DNA of 64,000 nt from Pseudomonas sp. W4I3 (GCF_030816195.1 NZ_JAUSXS010000001.1:5789501-5853500); one strand, 5' to 3'; positions 7,574 through 17,008 are shown, counted from the first letter of the stretch. Notes: a model not told the origin generated them from the letters alone. A program made the numbers and translations.

Positions 7574-8110
7574 TCAGGCATCAAAGCGGGTTGATGGGGA
7601 AGTGACGGCCTCACGTCGCATAATCAGCGTCTGCTGCAACCGCAACAAAAAACCTGCTTCAAATGCCTCTTGTGGATCACCTGCACGATGACGTTTTCGG
7701 TCCTGAGACAGCGCCCACCATAACGGTAGTGATGAGCCTTCAAGCCAAGTCTCTGCGCAACGAACACCCTCCTTTATTACCGGAGCGAACTCATCGCCCC
7801 AAGGTGTTTGGATCGCGGGAGACCCTTCTGCGGGCGGAACAGAGACGTACTCATGGATCTGTTGATGAACGCTTTGAGCTGGAATACCAGTCAAATTTCG
7901 GAATGCCTTGTCGTACAAAACGGCGGCGTCATCCAACAGCTCAACTGCCAGTTCAACGTCTTGCGGAAAATGAAGCAAAATACTCTGGGCTCCGTTAAGC
8001 CGGAGAGTGGCAGCCTGCCGCAGTTTAATCGCCGCACCTTCAGGCGTAAGCGATGAGGTATCGATGCTGTTGGGTTTGGGGAGGCCAATGAGAAGCGAAA
8101 GATCAAACAT
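7574..8110 (-). CDS. Hypothetical island protein
   Basis: A 178-residue protein. The ATG at 8110 (MFDLSLLIGLPKP) is chosen because GGAGGAT lies about 8 bases upstream; the open frame extends to 8155 without a better site. It overlaps the end of a 28-residue ORF (stop 8103-8105), suggesting coupled translation under the antisense switch at 8199-8407. The middle (ELAVELLDDAAVLYDKAF) is likely helical. No family recognised. In P4-like elements, genes after this type of leader are often small phage-interference or host-control proteins, which is only a hint. Confidence 0.6.
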   Translation of the reverse strand: MFDLSLLIGLPKPNSIDTSSLTPEGAAIKLRQAATLRLNGAQSILLHFPQDVELAVELLDDAAVLYDKAFRNLTGIPAQSVHQQIHEYVSVPPAEGSPAIQTPWGDEFAPVIKEGVRCAETWLEGSSLPLWWALSQDRKRHRAGDPQEAFEAGFLLRLQQTLIMRREAVTSPSTRFDA

Positions 8111-8189
8111 CGCGGAATCCTCCGAGATAGTTTGCAGCTTCAACCATTTGGTCAAGGTGGCGCACGAGCTTAAAAGGGGGACATGCCAT
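8103..8189 (-). CDS. 28-residue leader peptide (Icd-like position)
   Basis: A short ORF starting MACPPFKLVRHLDQ and ending GGFRDV. AAGGAG lies 10 bases before its ATG, and its stop overlaps the next gene start. Its SD overlaps AAACCAAGG, which is complementary to a segment 70 bases upstream in the same transcript. In phages P1 and P7 the C4 antisense RNA controls the ORF icd in this position. The upstream frame (VCHLFVSQRWMAFLNQTKEI) recalls ORFs annotated as Icd-like in many islands. Functional assignment is inference. Confidence 0.45.
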   Translation of the reverse strand: MACPPFKLVRHLDQMVEAANYLGGFRDV

Positions 8190-8198
8190 TTTCCTTAT

Positions 8199-8407
8199 CT
8201 CCTTGGTTTGATTAAGGAATGCCATCCACCGTTGCGACACGAATAGGTGGCACACCGTACAGGGGTCGCAAACCGGAAACCAAGGAACCCGGCCAGGCCG
8301 AAGCCTGCCCTGCACGGTGCGCCATAGAAAAGCAGCAGCTAGCACTTGAAGTGCTGACTGTGCGATATGGCACATACCGCGCCTTGGTTCCGATTCAGGT
8401 TGCGACA
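8199..8407 (-). ncRNA. P4 CI / C4-type antisense immunity RNA locus
   Basis: On the minus strand two sequence elements, a (AACCAAGG) and b (GTCGCAAC), occur both upstream (8389-8382, 8406-8399) and downstream (8209-8201, 8238-8231) of their complements a' (CCTTGGTTT, 8285-8277) and b' (TTTGCGAC, 8272-8265). The downstream a overlaps the SD of the 28-residue ORF. This two-sided complementarity is the known logic of phage P4 CI and P1/P7 C4 antisense RNAs, where a processed small RNA pairs with leader sites to cause translation block and termination. A UUCG hairpin (CAGGC/GCCTG, 8296-8309) and the palindrome AGCACTTCAAGTGCT lie between the elements. Confidence 0.6.
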
Positions 8408-8638
8408 CCCGGTCGCGGGATTGACCGCGACGGAGCAAAGCGTAAATGTGAAACCGCGACAATACAAGCATGAGTATCAATAAGTGCCGCATCCGAATGA
8501 AAGCGCCAGGCAAAAACTAACGTTCGTAGGCATCTAGGGCTTAGGCGGGTCAGGTACCACGCAACGTCTTTTCACTATCGAATCCGATCACGCTGATAGA
8601 ATCGATAACGCTATACATTACATCACTCGAGAAATGGT

Positions 8639-8971
8639 ATGAATACAGAGCTTACGGAAGAAGAAATGCGTTGGGCGCTATTTGGCGAGCCTGAGACCCC
8701 GGCATTAGCAAATAACTCACACGTGCAAGCCACCACTCCGGATGTCGTGATTGTGGGGCCGGCAAAGGCAGCGGAGAAAAAGAAACGTTCAAAAGCCTTT
8801 ACTCCCCGGCTAAGAGTCACACTGAAGGTGGGAAATGAATTCGAGGGAAAGATGCACGAGATGGTACATGAGGCCGATACGCTGAGCTCCCTAGTTGCAG
8901 AGCAAGAAGCTACAAAGACGGCCAGAAAAAAATTCAGGTTTGTGGAAGTGGTATCGGTCGAATCGATGTAA
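8639..8971 (+). CDS. Hypothetical island protein
   Basis: A 110-residue protein with an acidic N-terminus (MNTELTEEEMRW), a low-complexity middle with KKKRSKAF, and a C-terminal part (RLRVTLKVGNEFEGKMHEMVHEADTL) that looks like a small folded domain. It is transcribed divergently from the antisense locus and is followed by 350 bases without genes. The SD is weak. No family recognised. It is the only plus-strand gene in the island other than the left-end integrase. Confidence 0.55.
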   Translation: MNTELTEEEMRWALFGEPETPALANNSHVQATTPDVVIVGPAKAAEKKKRSKAFTPRLRVTLKVGNEFEGKMHEMVHEADTLSSLVAEQEATKTARKKFRFVEVVSVESM

Positions 8972-9325
8972 GCGGCCCTCTAATGTGGAATAAATCGCAT
9001 TCTGTTACCGTGAGTAACTCACCGACCAGCTCGCGTCGATTGAGGGCTCAAGCCTCCCTGCTCGGGACACAGCTGGCCTATGGCGTAACGCCGTATAACT
9101 AATATCTGGACTACAGTTCTTTAGGACCTGATGAATCGGCACAGGATGATCAAGTATATGCTTTCGCGTGAACTGCTAGGAATTCTGTTGACGACTAATT
9201 AGGAGTCTCCGAAACCTCCCGGCTGGCCCACTTCGGCCAGTTCCGGTAATAATATCTCGTCTTGCACCCGGAAACATAAAATACGCCGGGAATGTGGCGA
9301 GCTTCCTCAGGGAGGCTCGCATTGA
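8972..9325. other. Non-coding interval between hypothetical gene and hsdS
   Basis: No convincing gene. A CTGGCC/GGCCAG hairpin lies near 9224-9241, and a GCGAGC/GCTCGC stem (9297-9302/9315-9320) sits just past the hsdS stop, probably the transcript end of the RM operon. Confidence 0.5.
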
Positions 9326-10591
9326 TCATTTTGTTTTCACTTGACCGCTCATTAGCATTGGGAGAAGCCAGTTACGAATTGCTTTAAGCTGCATATTTTC
9401 TTTCAACAGGATATCCCTCTGCTTAAAGAGAGATTTACAGTGCTCTTCATAATCTTCAAGTAGATTTTTGGGAGGGAGCGGCGCTTTGAACCACTTAATA
9501 CCATTCAGATCCAAGTGAAGAACGAGCGTTCCGGATGCAAAGTGTTTTATATATTGGTGATAGCTTCGCGAATTAAAAAGTTGCTCTAGGTACGCCACAC
9601 CGAAAACACTTGAAGAAACTGATGCCACATCGCATGAAATCAAAGGATTAATTTCAAAGATGTCAGGAATAACAAATGCCTTGCCTGTTATGTCCGCGTT
9701 TCTTGTTACATCAGTGATAGCTACAACAAGATCGCCAGCTCTAAGTTGACTGTCAGGCTTGAATTTGCCATTAAAATACTTTGTTCCCTCTGGTTTGAAC
9801 TGCCCGCTCAGGGAGAATGAGTTTAAGTTTATGAAAGGGGCACCCCTTTCTTGGATGTCAGAACTTTTATATGAGATCCCTCTCTTGAAAGAAATTACAT
9901 CTCCAAGCTCGCATGCCTTCCAGCCCTCTGGGATCTCACGCTTCAAAATTTGGTTGTAACACATTTTACCACCGGACGTTTTGTACGGTTGTCCGTTAGC
10001 ATTAGGAAAATCAAACTGAATAAACCAATAGTTGTAGAGAGCTTCTGCCATAGCTTCCAATTCGGCGTTGATACCGATATTTATTTCTATTTTTTTGTCG
10101 ATTTTTTTCAAAATTGACGCAGCACGCGCCTGTTCGTCTAGTGGTGGGATACGTATCTCAAAGTTGGGGAGGTCCTTTAATGCAATCCTGTCGACTGTTG
10201 CGCCGCGGATTGTATTTCCTACGATCGTTTGTTGAAAAGCGGGCGATAGATAAGCATATAGTAGGTAGTCCGATAATACTTTATCCGGCTTTGGTCGCAG
10301 TAATCCCATGCGTCGGCCCAGGCATGCTTTAATTCCTGAAGGCATCAAAGCCGCTTCACCTAATCGAGTTTCATAAGAAAACAACAAGTCACCCTCTAAA
10401 GGCGTAACTCGCTTAGTCCATTTTTTAAAGTCTGCATCGCTCAAAAACGCGGATTTAGACAGGTCTAACCATCCCTGGTTCAAGCTTGATATGCTAAGGA
10501 AGTATGGCCCAGATTTTATTTTTTTTGGCGTTGCGTGTGGGCCATCATACACTTCGGCAATTTCACCAATAGTGGTCATATACTTATCCAT
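9326..10591 (-). CDS. hsdS: Type I restriction-modification specificity subunit HsdS
   Basis: A 421-residue protein with two target-recognition domains: residues ~5-150 (TTIGEIAEVYDGPHATPKK, ending in DLPNFEIRIPPLDEQ) and ~225-380 (CELGDVISFKRGISYKSSD). Each is followed by the conserved helical spacer (EQARAASILKKIDKKIEINI; ENMQLKAIRNWLLPMLMSGQ). It sets the bipartite DNA target for the HsdM/HsdR complex; the target cannot be predicted by eye. It overlaps hsdM by 8 bases. Both TRDs appear complete, so no phase-variable truncation is seen. Confidence 0.93.
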   Translation of the reverse strand: MDKYMTTIGEIAEVYDGPHATPKKIKSGPYFLSISSLNQGWLDLSKSAFLSDADFKKWTKRVTPLEGDLLFSYETRLGEAALMPSGIKACLGRRMGLLRPKPDKVLSDYLLYAYLSPAFQQTIVGNTIRGATVDRIALKDLPNFEIRIPPLDEQARAASILKKIDKKIEINIGINAELEAMAEALYNYWFIQFDFPNANGQPYKTSGGKMCYNQILKREIPEGWKACELGDVISFKRGISYKSSDIQERGAPFINLNSFSLSGQFKPEGTKYFNGKFKPDSQLRAGDLVVAITDVTRNADITGKAFVIPDIFEINPLISCDVASVSSSVFGVAYLEQLFNSRSYHQYIKHFASGTLVLHLDLNGIKWFKAPLPPKNLLEDYEEHCKSLFKQRDILLKENMQLKAIRNWLLPMLMSGQVKTK

Positions 10592-12221
10592 TTAATACAG
10601 CCTTGGAAAGTTGCTCTTTAATATCTATTTCTAAGGTTTTTGACTGGTTAAATAGATGGTCAAGATTGTCGATAAATTTACCCATTTTGGCAGCGAACTG
10701 CTCCGGAGTAATATCCACGTGTTCAATCTTTACATCGAAATACTGACCGGCGCTTAGGCTGTAGTTTTTCGTTGCTAAATCTTCGTAAGTAACCGCCACC
10801 GAGAAGCCCTCTTTTGCTTGCTTGGCGTTGAATACATCAATTATGCATTGTTCTTCTTCCTGCGCGAGCAGCGTTTTCTGATTTTTACCATCTTTGACTT
10901 TTTGACCAAGATTGGAGGCGTCAACCAGAACTACATCGCCTTTGTTATTGTCGTCTATAAAGAGAATGGATACATTGGTGCCGGTGGTGGCAAAAATATT
11001 GGAGGGCATAGACACAACACCGGCGAGCATTTTATTTTTGACTAAGTGTTCACGAATGCTCTTATCAATCCCTGACTGCGCGGTGATAAAACCGGTTGGC
11101 ACTACCACTGCAGCTTTACCGCCAGCTTTCAACGAGTAGATAATGTGCTGCAAGAACAGTTGGTAAATCTCCATCTTGTCCTTGGCTTTGGCTTTTATCT
11201 TTGGTATGCCAGCAAAAAAACGATCTTGGTTTTCCTTAGTATCTAGCGAATTTCTGATATCACTAAAATCCAATTTGAAGGGCGGATTTGATACTATGTA
11301 ATCGAATTTTCTTAGAGTCTTGCCATCTTTATGGTGAGGATGAAGTAAGGTGTCGCCCTCAATTACGTTCGGGATTGAATGAACAAGATTGTTGAGGATT
11401 AAGTTGAGTCGCAATAAATTGGACGACTTCTTGGATATGTCTTGGGTATAGATTGAACAACGCGTCTCACCTATTGCGTGAGCAACATTCATCAGCAGAG
11501 TGCCAGATCCTGCAGACGGATCGTAGCAACTGACATTTCTAATGCTACCTTGTTGCTCTCTCGGTACAAGTATCTCCGCCATAATGCGAGCTACTGCATG
11601 AGGAGTGTAATATTCTGCATATTTACCCCCTGAATTGCTGTTGTAATCTTTGATTAAGTATTCAAAGATTGTTGCATAAAAATCAAATTTCTGATCAAAA
11701 ATTCTTTCAAAACTGAACGTTGCTAGCTTGTTGATAATAGCTCGGCAAAACGTGTCCCGTTTAGAAACAGTCACATTTTCACTGATCCTAGTAAAAAGCT
11801 GTACTTTTTCTCCGGTATCAGTCATCACTGCAAATATGTCATTGTTTAGTATTGCAATGTCTATTAGGGTATCATCAAATAATTTTGCAAAATCCGCTTC
11901 GTTTTGTTTTTTATACAGATAAGATATTAAATGCTGAGGCTTTAAAAGTGCTGTATCACTTGAGCCTAAACGTCGTTGTAACTTCGTATAAGCCTGGACT
12001 GACAATTCATTCAGCTTTTTCTCCCAATCCTGCGCCACGGACAAAATCGGATATATTTTTTTTGTTTCGTACGCAAATTTGTCACTTAAAAATTTATATA
12101 AGAATGCTTGGGTGATGATATCAAATTCACTTGCGCTATTCCCCAGGCCGTTTGTTGCGCAAATCGACTTTAAGTTATCAATTAGTTCTTTGGTGTTTTG
12201 TTGAAATTCGATTTCTACCAC
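10584..12221 (-). CDS. hsdM: Type I restriction-modification methyltransferase HsdM
   Basis: A 545-residue N6-adenine methyltransferase. The AdoMet-binding motif I DPSAGSG is at residues ~234-240 and the catalytic NPPF at ~312-315, both intact. The N-terminal helical HsdM_N region precedes them. The start is a GTG at 12221 with GGAG upstream, overlapping the hsdR stop by 7 bases; the next gene hsdS overlaps by 8. The overlaps favour balanced production of the complex. AT-rich codon use differs from the chromosome, indicating acquisition. Confidence 0.95.
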   Translation of the reverse strand: MVEIEFQQNTKELIDNLKSICATNGLGNSASEFDIITQAFLYKFLSDKFAYETKKIYPILSVAQDWEKKLNELSVQAYTKLQRRLGSSDTALLKPQHLISYLYKKQNEADFAKLFDDTLIDIAILNNDIFAVMTDTGEKVQLFTRISENVTVSKRDTFCRAIINKLATFSFERIFDQKFDFYATIFEYLIKDYNSNSGGKYAEYYTPHAVARIMAEILVPREQQGSIRNVSCYDPSAGSGTLLMNVAHAIGETRCSIYTQDISKKSSNLLRLNLILNNLVHSIPNVIEGDTLLHPHHKDGKTLRKFDYIVSNPPFKLDFSDIRNSLDTKENQDRFFAGIPKIKAKAKDKMEIYQLFLQHIIYSLKAGGKAAVVVPTGFITAQSGIDKSIREHLVKNKMLAGVVSMPSNIFATTGTNVSILFIDDNNKGDVVLVDASNLGQKVKDGKNQKTLLAQEEEQCIIDVFNAKQAKEGFSVAVTYEDLATKNYSLSAGQYFDVKIEHVDITPEQFAAKMGKFIDNLDHLFNQSKTLEIDIKEQLSKAVLNG

Positions 12222-15200
12222 GTTACTGCTCCGGTATTAAATTCTTTCGTGTATTCGTTAGCGACTAGATGCTGCAGATAGTCAGCTGCAGGTATAGTCA
12301 ATTCAAACTTGTGATCATCTTCAAATACACTAAATATTTTTGAGCCTATCTTTCGCGTAAAATACTTTTCATTATGGATGATTTGCTCATTATCCAAGAT
12401 AAGAATGTCAGTTTGATCTTTAACCTCCCTTAGCGCTTCAAATAATTTGCGCTCAGGACAACTTACTTTATTTGTCTCTAATATTCGCTTGTGCACGCGC
12501 ACGTACTTTCTGTCGCCGGAATATTTTTGTCTTAACTGTTCGTTTTCGCGATTCAGCTCTTTGGCACGGCTGTGAATTTTATGGAGCTCATCAATATTGG
12601 CTATCATTTCGTCCTGAGTGACTTCGCTAAGATTTTTTTTCTTAAATAGGCGCTCAAGCTCTTCCTTTAAACTTACAAATATCGGGTCGTGCTGGTCAAA
12701 GTTGCTTGTCAAAGCTTCACGGGTTTGGCGAAGCGTATTCTTCAGTTTGTCGGCTAGTACAAGTTCTTCTTCACCAACCTTGATGAATTTGAAAATAACA
12801 TCTTCCAACGCAACACTCAGTAGGTTTATGGTGTCTGTGCCTTGCTCAATGCTTTCCTTGAGATTAAGCATGTCCAGATGATTGCTGGTTTCCCGATAAA
12901 GAATGTTCAACTTGACGAAGTCAAGCTTGTCGAGGAAGCTATTTTCCTCCTGCAGGCGGATTAAGTTGTAAAGGCTTTTTGCGTCAGCAAGCGCATTCTT
13001 CAACGCCAGAATGATTTTTCTGTCCTGAATCTGACAAATCTGGTTAGTGAAGATCTCGGCATTTTCAATGTCAAATCGGAAGAGCAGGTCTTTAATGTGC
13101 TCGATTTCCTGTCTAATCTCCTGTTGAGATTTAAACAGGTTGGAGTAGTGCTCCATCTCGTCACCAAGCTCTGACTGTAGCTCGTCAAAGTAGGCTTTAT
13201 TTGTTACATCAAACTCTTTGCGAATATCGGCAAAGTCCACTACATAGCCATATCGAAAATTTTTGTAAGTCCTGTTAACTCGGGTAAGAGCTTGCAGTAA
13301 GTTGTGCTTGCGAATTACCCGGCCTAAGTAAAGTTTTTTTAGGCGCTTGGCATCAAATCCGGTGAGAAGCATATTGTAAACAAATAATAAGTCGATCTTG
13401 CCCGCTTTAAAATCCTCAACCAAGTTTTTGCGATCTTCCTTAGTGCCTGTATCGTGCAGTATGAGAGCGGCGCTCTTTACCTTGTTATCTAGTTTCAATT
13501 TTGCTGCATAGCTGCCTTGCTTAACGTCGTTAATCAGTATTTTTGCCGATTCTTCTATCCCATAGAGTGGCTTTAACGGATCTGCATAGATACGTTGGAA
13601 AATATCATACATCTGTTTTGCTTGGTCTGAGCTATCACAGATGACCATGCCGCCAATAGTTGACTCGTTAAGTGCTCCACGGCTCTTACTAAAGTCTGTG
13701 ACGATATAGTCGAGCATGGGTTCGACGAAGCTCGGGTGAGCATAAATGAGCTTGCGATCCACATCGCCCATTTTTACCTCAGCCTCTTCTAACGCCTGCT
13801 GTAAAACCATTTTGTAGTTAGTAGCAATTTCTTCCCTGATAAGACGTAGTGTGTAGCCATCGGCAATTGAGGCGTTGTAATAGTATTTATGGATGTAAGC
13901 CCCGAATAGCGCCCGGGAGTTGTAGTCTTCGCCTAGTAGTGGTGTCCCCGTCAGACCAATCTTGATGGCATCGGCATCAGACTGGGTCAAGTTAGCCAAA
14001 AAGCTACCTTTGGGGTTATAACTCCGATGTACCTCATCTAGAAAATAAACTCGCTGGATGTCAACGTCGTAGTCCTTTGTGGATACCACGTCAGGGTCAT
14101 CTTTAAACTTTTGAATATTTACTACGGTGATTTCAGGTTTGCCAGAATGGTTATGAATTACCTGGGTCGCTTTAATATCATGAGTAAATGCTTTACGGGA
14201 ATTAATGGTATGTACGGTCAGACCACGAGCCGTAAACTCCATCTGAGCCTGCTGCAGCAAATTCAAACGATCTACAATAAAGTAAAATTTTGGAATGACT
14301 TGTTGCTTCTGGAAATAGTCTGTCAGGAATTGCACGTTGTAGAATGCGAGTGCGGTTTTCCCGCTACCTTGGGTGTGCCAAATAATTCCTTTTTTGATAC
14401 CAGCATTCAACTTCCCTTCGATGGCTTTTGTTGCGAATAGCTGCGGGTAGCGCATGATGTGCTTTTGTAAGCCGTCAGGTTCTGAGACGTACGCAATCCC
14501 ATAGCGAAGAATAAATGCTAGTCGCTCCTTACTAACTAAAGAAGTACAAATACGGTTGGTTGGTCGATTCGGATCTTTATTGATTATGAATTCTGGATTG
14601 CTGCGAATTACTTCTAAGTTATTGTCCTTTAAAACCCGAAGCTCGTCATCGTCCTTCAATGGTCTTAGAAGCGCCGTTAGATTTAATGTTTCTTCTTCGC
14701 GAAAATAGTTAAATATTGGTTTCTGGTAAGAGGCGCTAGCATAGAAGGCGCCTTGGATGGGCTCGGGATCAACGTTGTCATACTCCATGTTATTGGAGAA
14801 GATCATGTATTGCGTAATATTGGTGAAGCGTTTGAATTTTGGGTTCTGAAAGCGTTTATTAATGCGAGAGCGCTCTGCAATTATACCTTCGCGATTGTTT
14901 GGTTTTTTAACCTCAATAAAAATCAACGGCATTCCGTTAATCAACAATGTTATATCTGGGCGAAATTCTTCATCACCGTTCTTGCAGGTAAGTTCGGTGA
15001 CCACATGAAGACTGTTATTATTGAAGTTTTCGAAGTCAATTAATTTGGTATTGGAGCGATCACTGAGTCTCTCAAAGAAGGCTCGACCCAGATCTTCATT
15101 ATCCAACAATAGTTTGACATCTTCCAGCAACCTACCTGCGTCATTGAGCGCAATGTCGGGATTGATTTTCGCAATAGCAGCATTGAATAATTCAGGAAAT

Positions 15201-15313
15201 ATATTGGTATCCAGATCCCAAGATTGATTTTTCAGTGACAAATAACTGTACCCCAACTTCATTAAGTGAAGAATAGTTGGGATTTTTACTCGAGTATCTT
15301 CATTAAATTTCAT
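12215..15313 (-). CDS. hsdR: Type I restriction endonuclease/translocase HsdR
   Basis: A 1032-residue protein. The N-terminal nuclease has the PD-ExK pattern: D120 (FRPD), E134 and K136 (FIEVKK). The motor has Walker A TQGSGKT (~314-320) and the DEAD-like box DEVH (~426-429), then helicase motifs in GMVICDSSDQAK and ALTRVNRTY. The C-terminal ~250 residues are the helical subunit-docking region. All key residues are present. It starts within an ATGA overlap with the xre stop. It cleaves unmodified foreign DNA after ATP-driven translocation. Confidence 0.95.
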   Translation of the reverse strand: MKFNEDTRVKIPTILHLMKLGYSYLSLKNQSWDLDTNIFPELFNAAIAKINPDIALNDAGRLLEDVKLLLDNEDLGRAFFERLSDRSNTKLIDFENFNNNSLHVVTELTCKNGDEEFRPDITLLINGMPLIFIEVKKPNNREGIIAERSRINKRFQNPKFKRFTNITQYMIFSNNMEYDNVDPEPIQGAFYASASYQKPIFNYFREEETLNLTALLRPLKDDDELRVLKDNNLEVIRSNPEFIINKDPNRPTNRICTSLVSKERLAFILRYGIAYVSEPDGLQKHIMRYPQLFATKAIEGKLNAGIKKGIIWHTQGSGKTALAFYNVQFLTDYFQKQQVIPKFYFIVDRLNLLQQAQMEFTARGLTVHTINSRKAFTHDIKATQVIHNHSGKPEITVVNIQKFKDDPDVVSTKDYDVDIQRVYFLDEVHRSYNPKGSFLANLTQSDADAIKIGLTGTPLLGEDYNSRALFGAYIHKYYYNASIADGYTLRLIREEIATNYKMVLQQALEEAEVKMGDVDRKLIYAHPSFVEPMLDYIVTDFSKSRGALNESTIGGMVICDSSDQAKQMYDIFQRIYADPLKPLYGIEESAKILINDVKQGSYAAKLKLDNKVKSAALILHDTGTKEDRKNLVEDFKAGKIDLLFVYNMLLTGFDAKRLKKLYLGRVIRKHNLLQALTRVNRTYKNFRYGYVVDFADIRKEFDVTNKAYFDELQSELGDEMEHYSNLFKSQQEIRQEIEHIKDLLFRFDIENAEIFTNQICQIQDRKIILALKNALADAKSLYNLIRLQEENSFLDKLDFVKLNILYRETSNHLDMLNLKESIEQGTDTINLLSVALEDVIFKFIKVGEEELVLADKLKNTLRQTREALTSNFDQHDPIFVSLKEELERLFKKKNLSEVTQDEMIANIDELHKIHSRAKELNRENEQLRQKYSGDRKYVRVHKRILETNKVSCPERKLFEALREVKDQTDILILDNEQIIHNEKYFTRKIGSKIFSVFEDDHKFELTIPAADYLQHLVANEYTKEFNTGAVTW

Positions 15314-15528
15314 AACAGTCCCTGTTTACTGGGTGTGTGTTCGAACAGCTCGCCTATCTGGCATTCAAACAGCTCGCATAACTGTTCGATTGCTTCCAAA
15401 TCAACTTTTTGCGCTGTTTCCTTGTACAGCAGAGTAATGGTCGCCCTGCTCAATCCTGTTTCTCTGGCGACATCTGCTATACGCATCTTGCGTTCACCCA
15501 TCAGACGTGCGAGATGGCAGCGGATCAT
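15310..15528 (-). CDS. XRE-family HTH regulator of the RM operon
   Basis: A 72-residue, single-domain helix-turn-helix protein (MRIADVARETGLSRATITLLYKE is the HTH), close to HTH_26-type Cro/CI-like proteins. It is the first gene of the operon and overlaps hsdR by ATGA. Controller proteins with this placement usually time restriction relative to methylation, most often in type II systems, so a dedicated C-like gene in a type I operon is notable. Possible operator repeats lie just upstream at 15547-15572. Confidence 0.8.
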   Translation of the reverse strand: MIRCHLARLMGERKMRIADVARETGLSRATITLLYKETAQKVDLEAIEQLCELFECQIGELFEHTPSKQGLL

Positions 15529-15546
15529 TGATTTAGTCTCTTATTC

Positions 15547-15572
15547 GGCGGTCAAATTGGCGGTAGGATGGT
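15547..15572 (-). promoter_or_regulatory. Possible XRE operator repeats
   Basis: Direct repeats GGCGGT (15547-15552), GGCGGT (15559-15564) and GATGGT (15567-15572) lie 20-45 bases upstream of the xre start. Autoregulation is the usual mode for such regulators; the site itself is inference. Confidence 0.3.
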
Positions 15573-16084
15573 ACCACAAAATGCGGTTCTGGACGACATT
15601 ATTTTAGCTGGAATTGCATAATTCAACTTGACTGAGCGGTTTTCGGAGTTTAACGAGGGAATCTACCAGAAGGGTGATGCTCTGGATTTCTAAAGGATAT
15701 GGTCGGCGCGCCCCTATTGCCAACTTTGCGCGACTCGATAGCTGGTTGCCTCGCAAGTGAGGTCGCTTTCGCTTGCACAGTTTTACCTGCACCCGTGTAT
15801 CACATGAAATTCAACGTCTTTGATGATCCTGCAGACTCGGGTCGGAGGGGATGCGATAAAGCTTCCATATCCCCCATGACACATGAATAGCCCTAGAGAG
15901 CTAAATGCAATGATCGATTAATTCGTGGCGTATTCTGTCCGTAAATTCATTTTTTATGCGATGTCTGGCTCGATGTCCTCTCGCGATAGGGAGTTTTGCC
16001 TACGGTGTAAAATGCCAAGACTTGTCTAGACGCATCGTGAGCAAACACACGGTCAGGAGAGAGTAATAGCACGTCGATTCAGTG
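15573..16084. other. Non-coding interval upstream of the RM operon
   Basis: Only short unsupported frames are present. It must hold the RM promoter near its left edge. I see no other convincing feature. Confidence 0.4.
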
Positions 16085-16267
16085 TGCTGGTTTTGATTCA
16101 AAAACTGCGCAACGTGTTTTCTCTGCCAAGTCCATGGATTGTCGCGTTGCCAGCGCTCAGCGATTGCTGTTGGATGGTATCGCCTGATGGTGATGGCGTT
16201 AGCGAGTGGTGCGTGACCCGGTCAAGACGCCTGCCAGGAACAGCTCCATATCGAATGCCGTGCTCAT
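16085..16267 (-). pseudogene. Decayed copy of the 3526-3795 small gene
   Basis: Starting at 16267, the frame reads MSTAFDMELFLAGVLTG (compare MKSEFDMALFLSPVLKG), hits a stop, then continues in another frame as AIAERWQRDNPWTWQRKH (compare AIRERWSCATPWSWKEKH). The ATGA overlap with the upstream recombinase remnant is kept (16264-16267). Confidence 0.75.
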
Positions 16268-16670
16268 GCTCGACCACCAATGTAAGCCGACTCCACGCCG
16301 ATACGGCCGTGCCCCAGCTCATAGCTGATTTGTACTCGAGCCTCCTGATCGAGGAGTCGGTTCATCTAATAGCAATCCACCGTTGATGGGCGCGGGATGA
16401 TGGGTGATTTTGCTCGTAACGTTCGCATGCATCGGCTGCCCGCAATTCATGGAAGCCTCTGAGGTTGTGCTTATGGAGGATTGTCCCGTGCGGGGCCGAC
16501 GATGCTCTGCAAGAAATCGAGGTAGCGTTCATTTGCTGCAAGCAGGTTGCAGCTATCGTCAGGCGAGACCTGTTTGGTAAACCTCAGTGCGTCACGAACA
16601 TGAACGTCTACCATATCCAACGAGGTGCTAACGGGTGCAGAGATGAGCCAGAATGTGCTCGCCCACAACC
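16264..16670 (-). pseudogene. Decayed C-terminal fragment of a second-recombinase paralogue
   Basis: Successive frames read NLLAANERYLDFLQSIVGPAR (compare NLLTPDESYKDFLQTIVRPAR), then NLRGFHELRAADACERYEQ, then ISYELGHGRIGVESAYIGG (compare ISHELGHNRIDVVSAYIGG). Frameshifts separate the parts and the N-terminal half is missing. It is a relative of 3792-4772 in the same orientation. Confidence 0.8.
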
Positions 16671-17008
16671 TTGAAAATCATCGGCACGGCTGACTTCCTG
16701 AACGCGTTGACGGCTTTAAACCGGTCAATTTACTTTCTCCAAAGGGCTTTAAGAGGTTTCTGAGCCGTTTTAACTGTTCCAGGAAACGTCATGGCCATGA
16801 TCGGCGAGAAACGTGAGCAGGCCCTATTAGCGTCGACAGAGAAAACCCAATTCAGCGTTTTACACACTCTGGCCAATATTCTGCCTGTTGCCCCGCGGCT
16901 ATACGCAGCTCACCGCTCATCATGGATACGAAGTACTCTAGTCAGCGCGGATGTGAACGGTTTTCAGATCGAATACAAACAGGCGGTCAGGTGGAGCGCA
17001 ATTCGCAA
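16671..17008. other. Right-end island sequence without a supported gene
   Basis: A 92-residue frame at 16791-17069 (MAMIGEKREQALLASTEKTQ) has no clear SD and ends in low-complexity Asn/Lys across the arm repeats; I do not accept it as a gene, though it could be a remnant. Confidence 0.35.
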
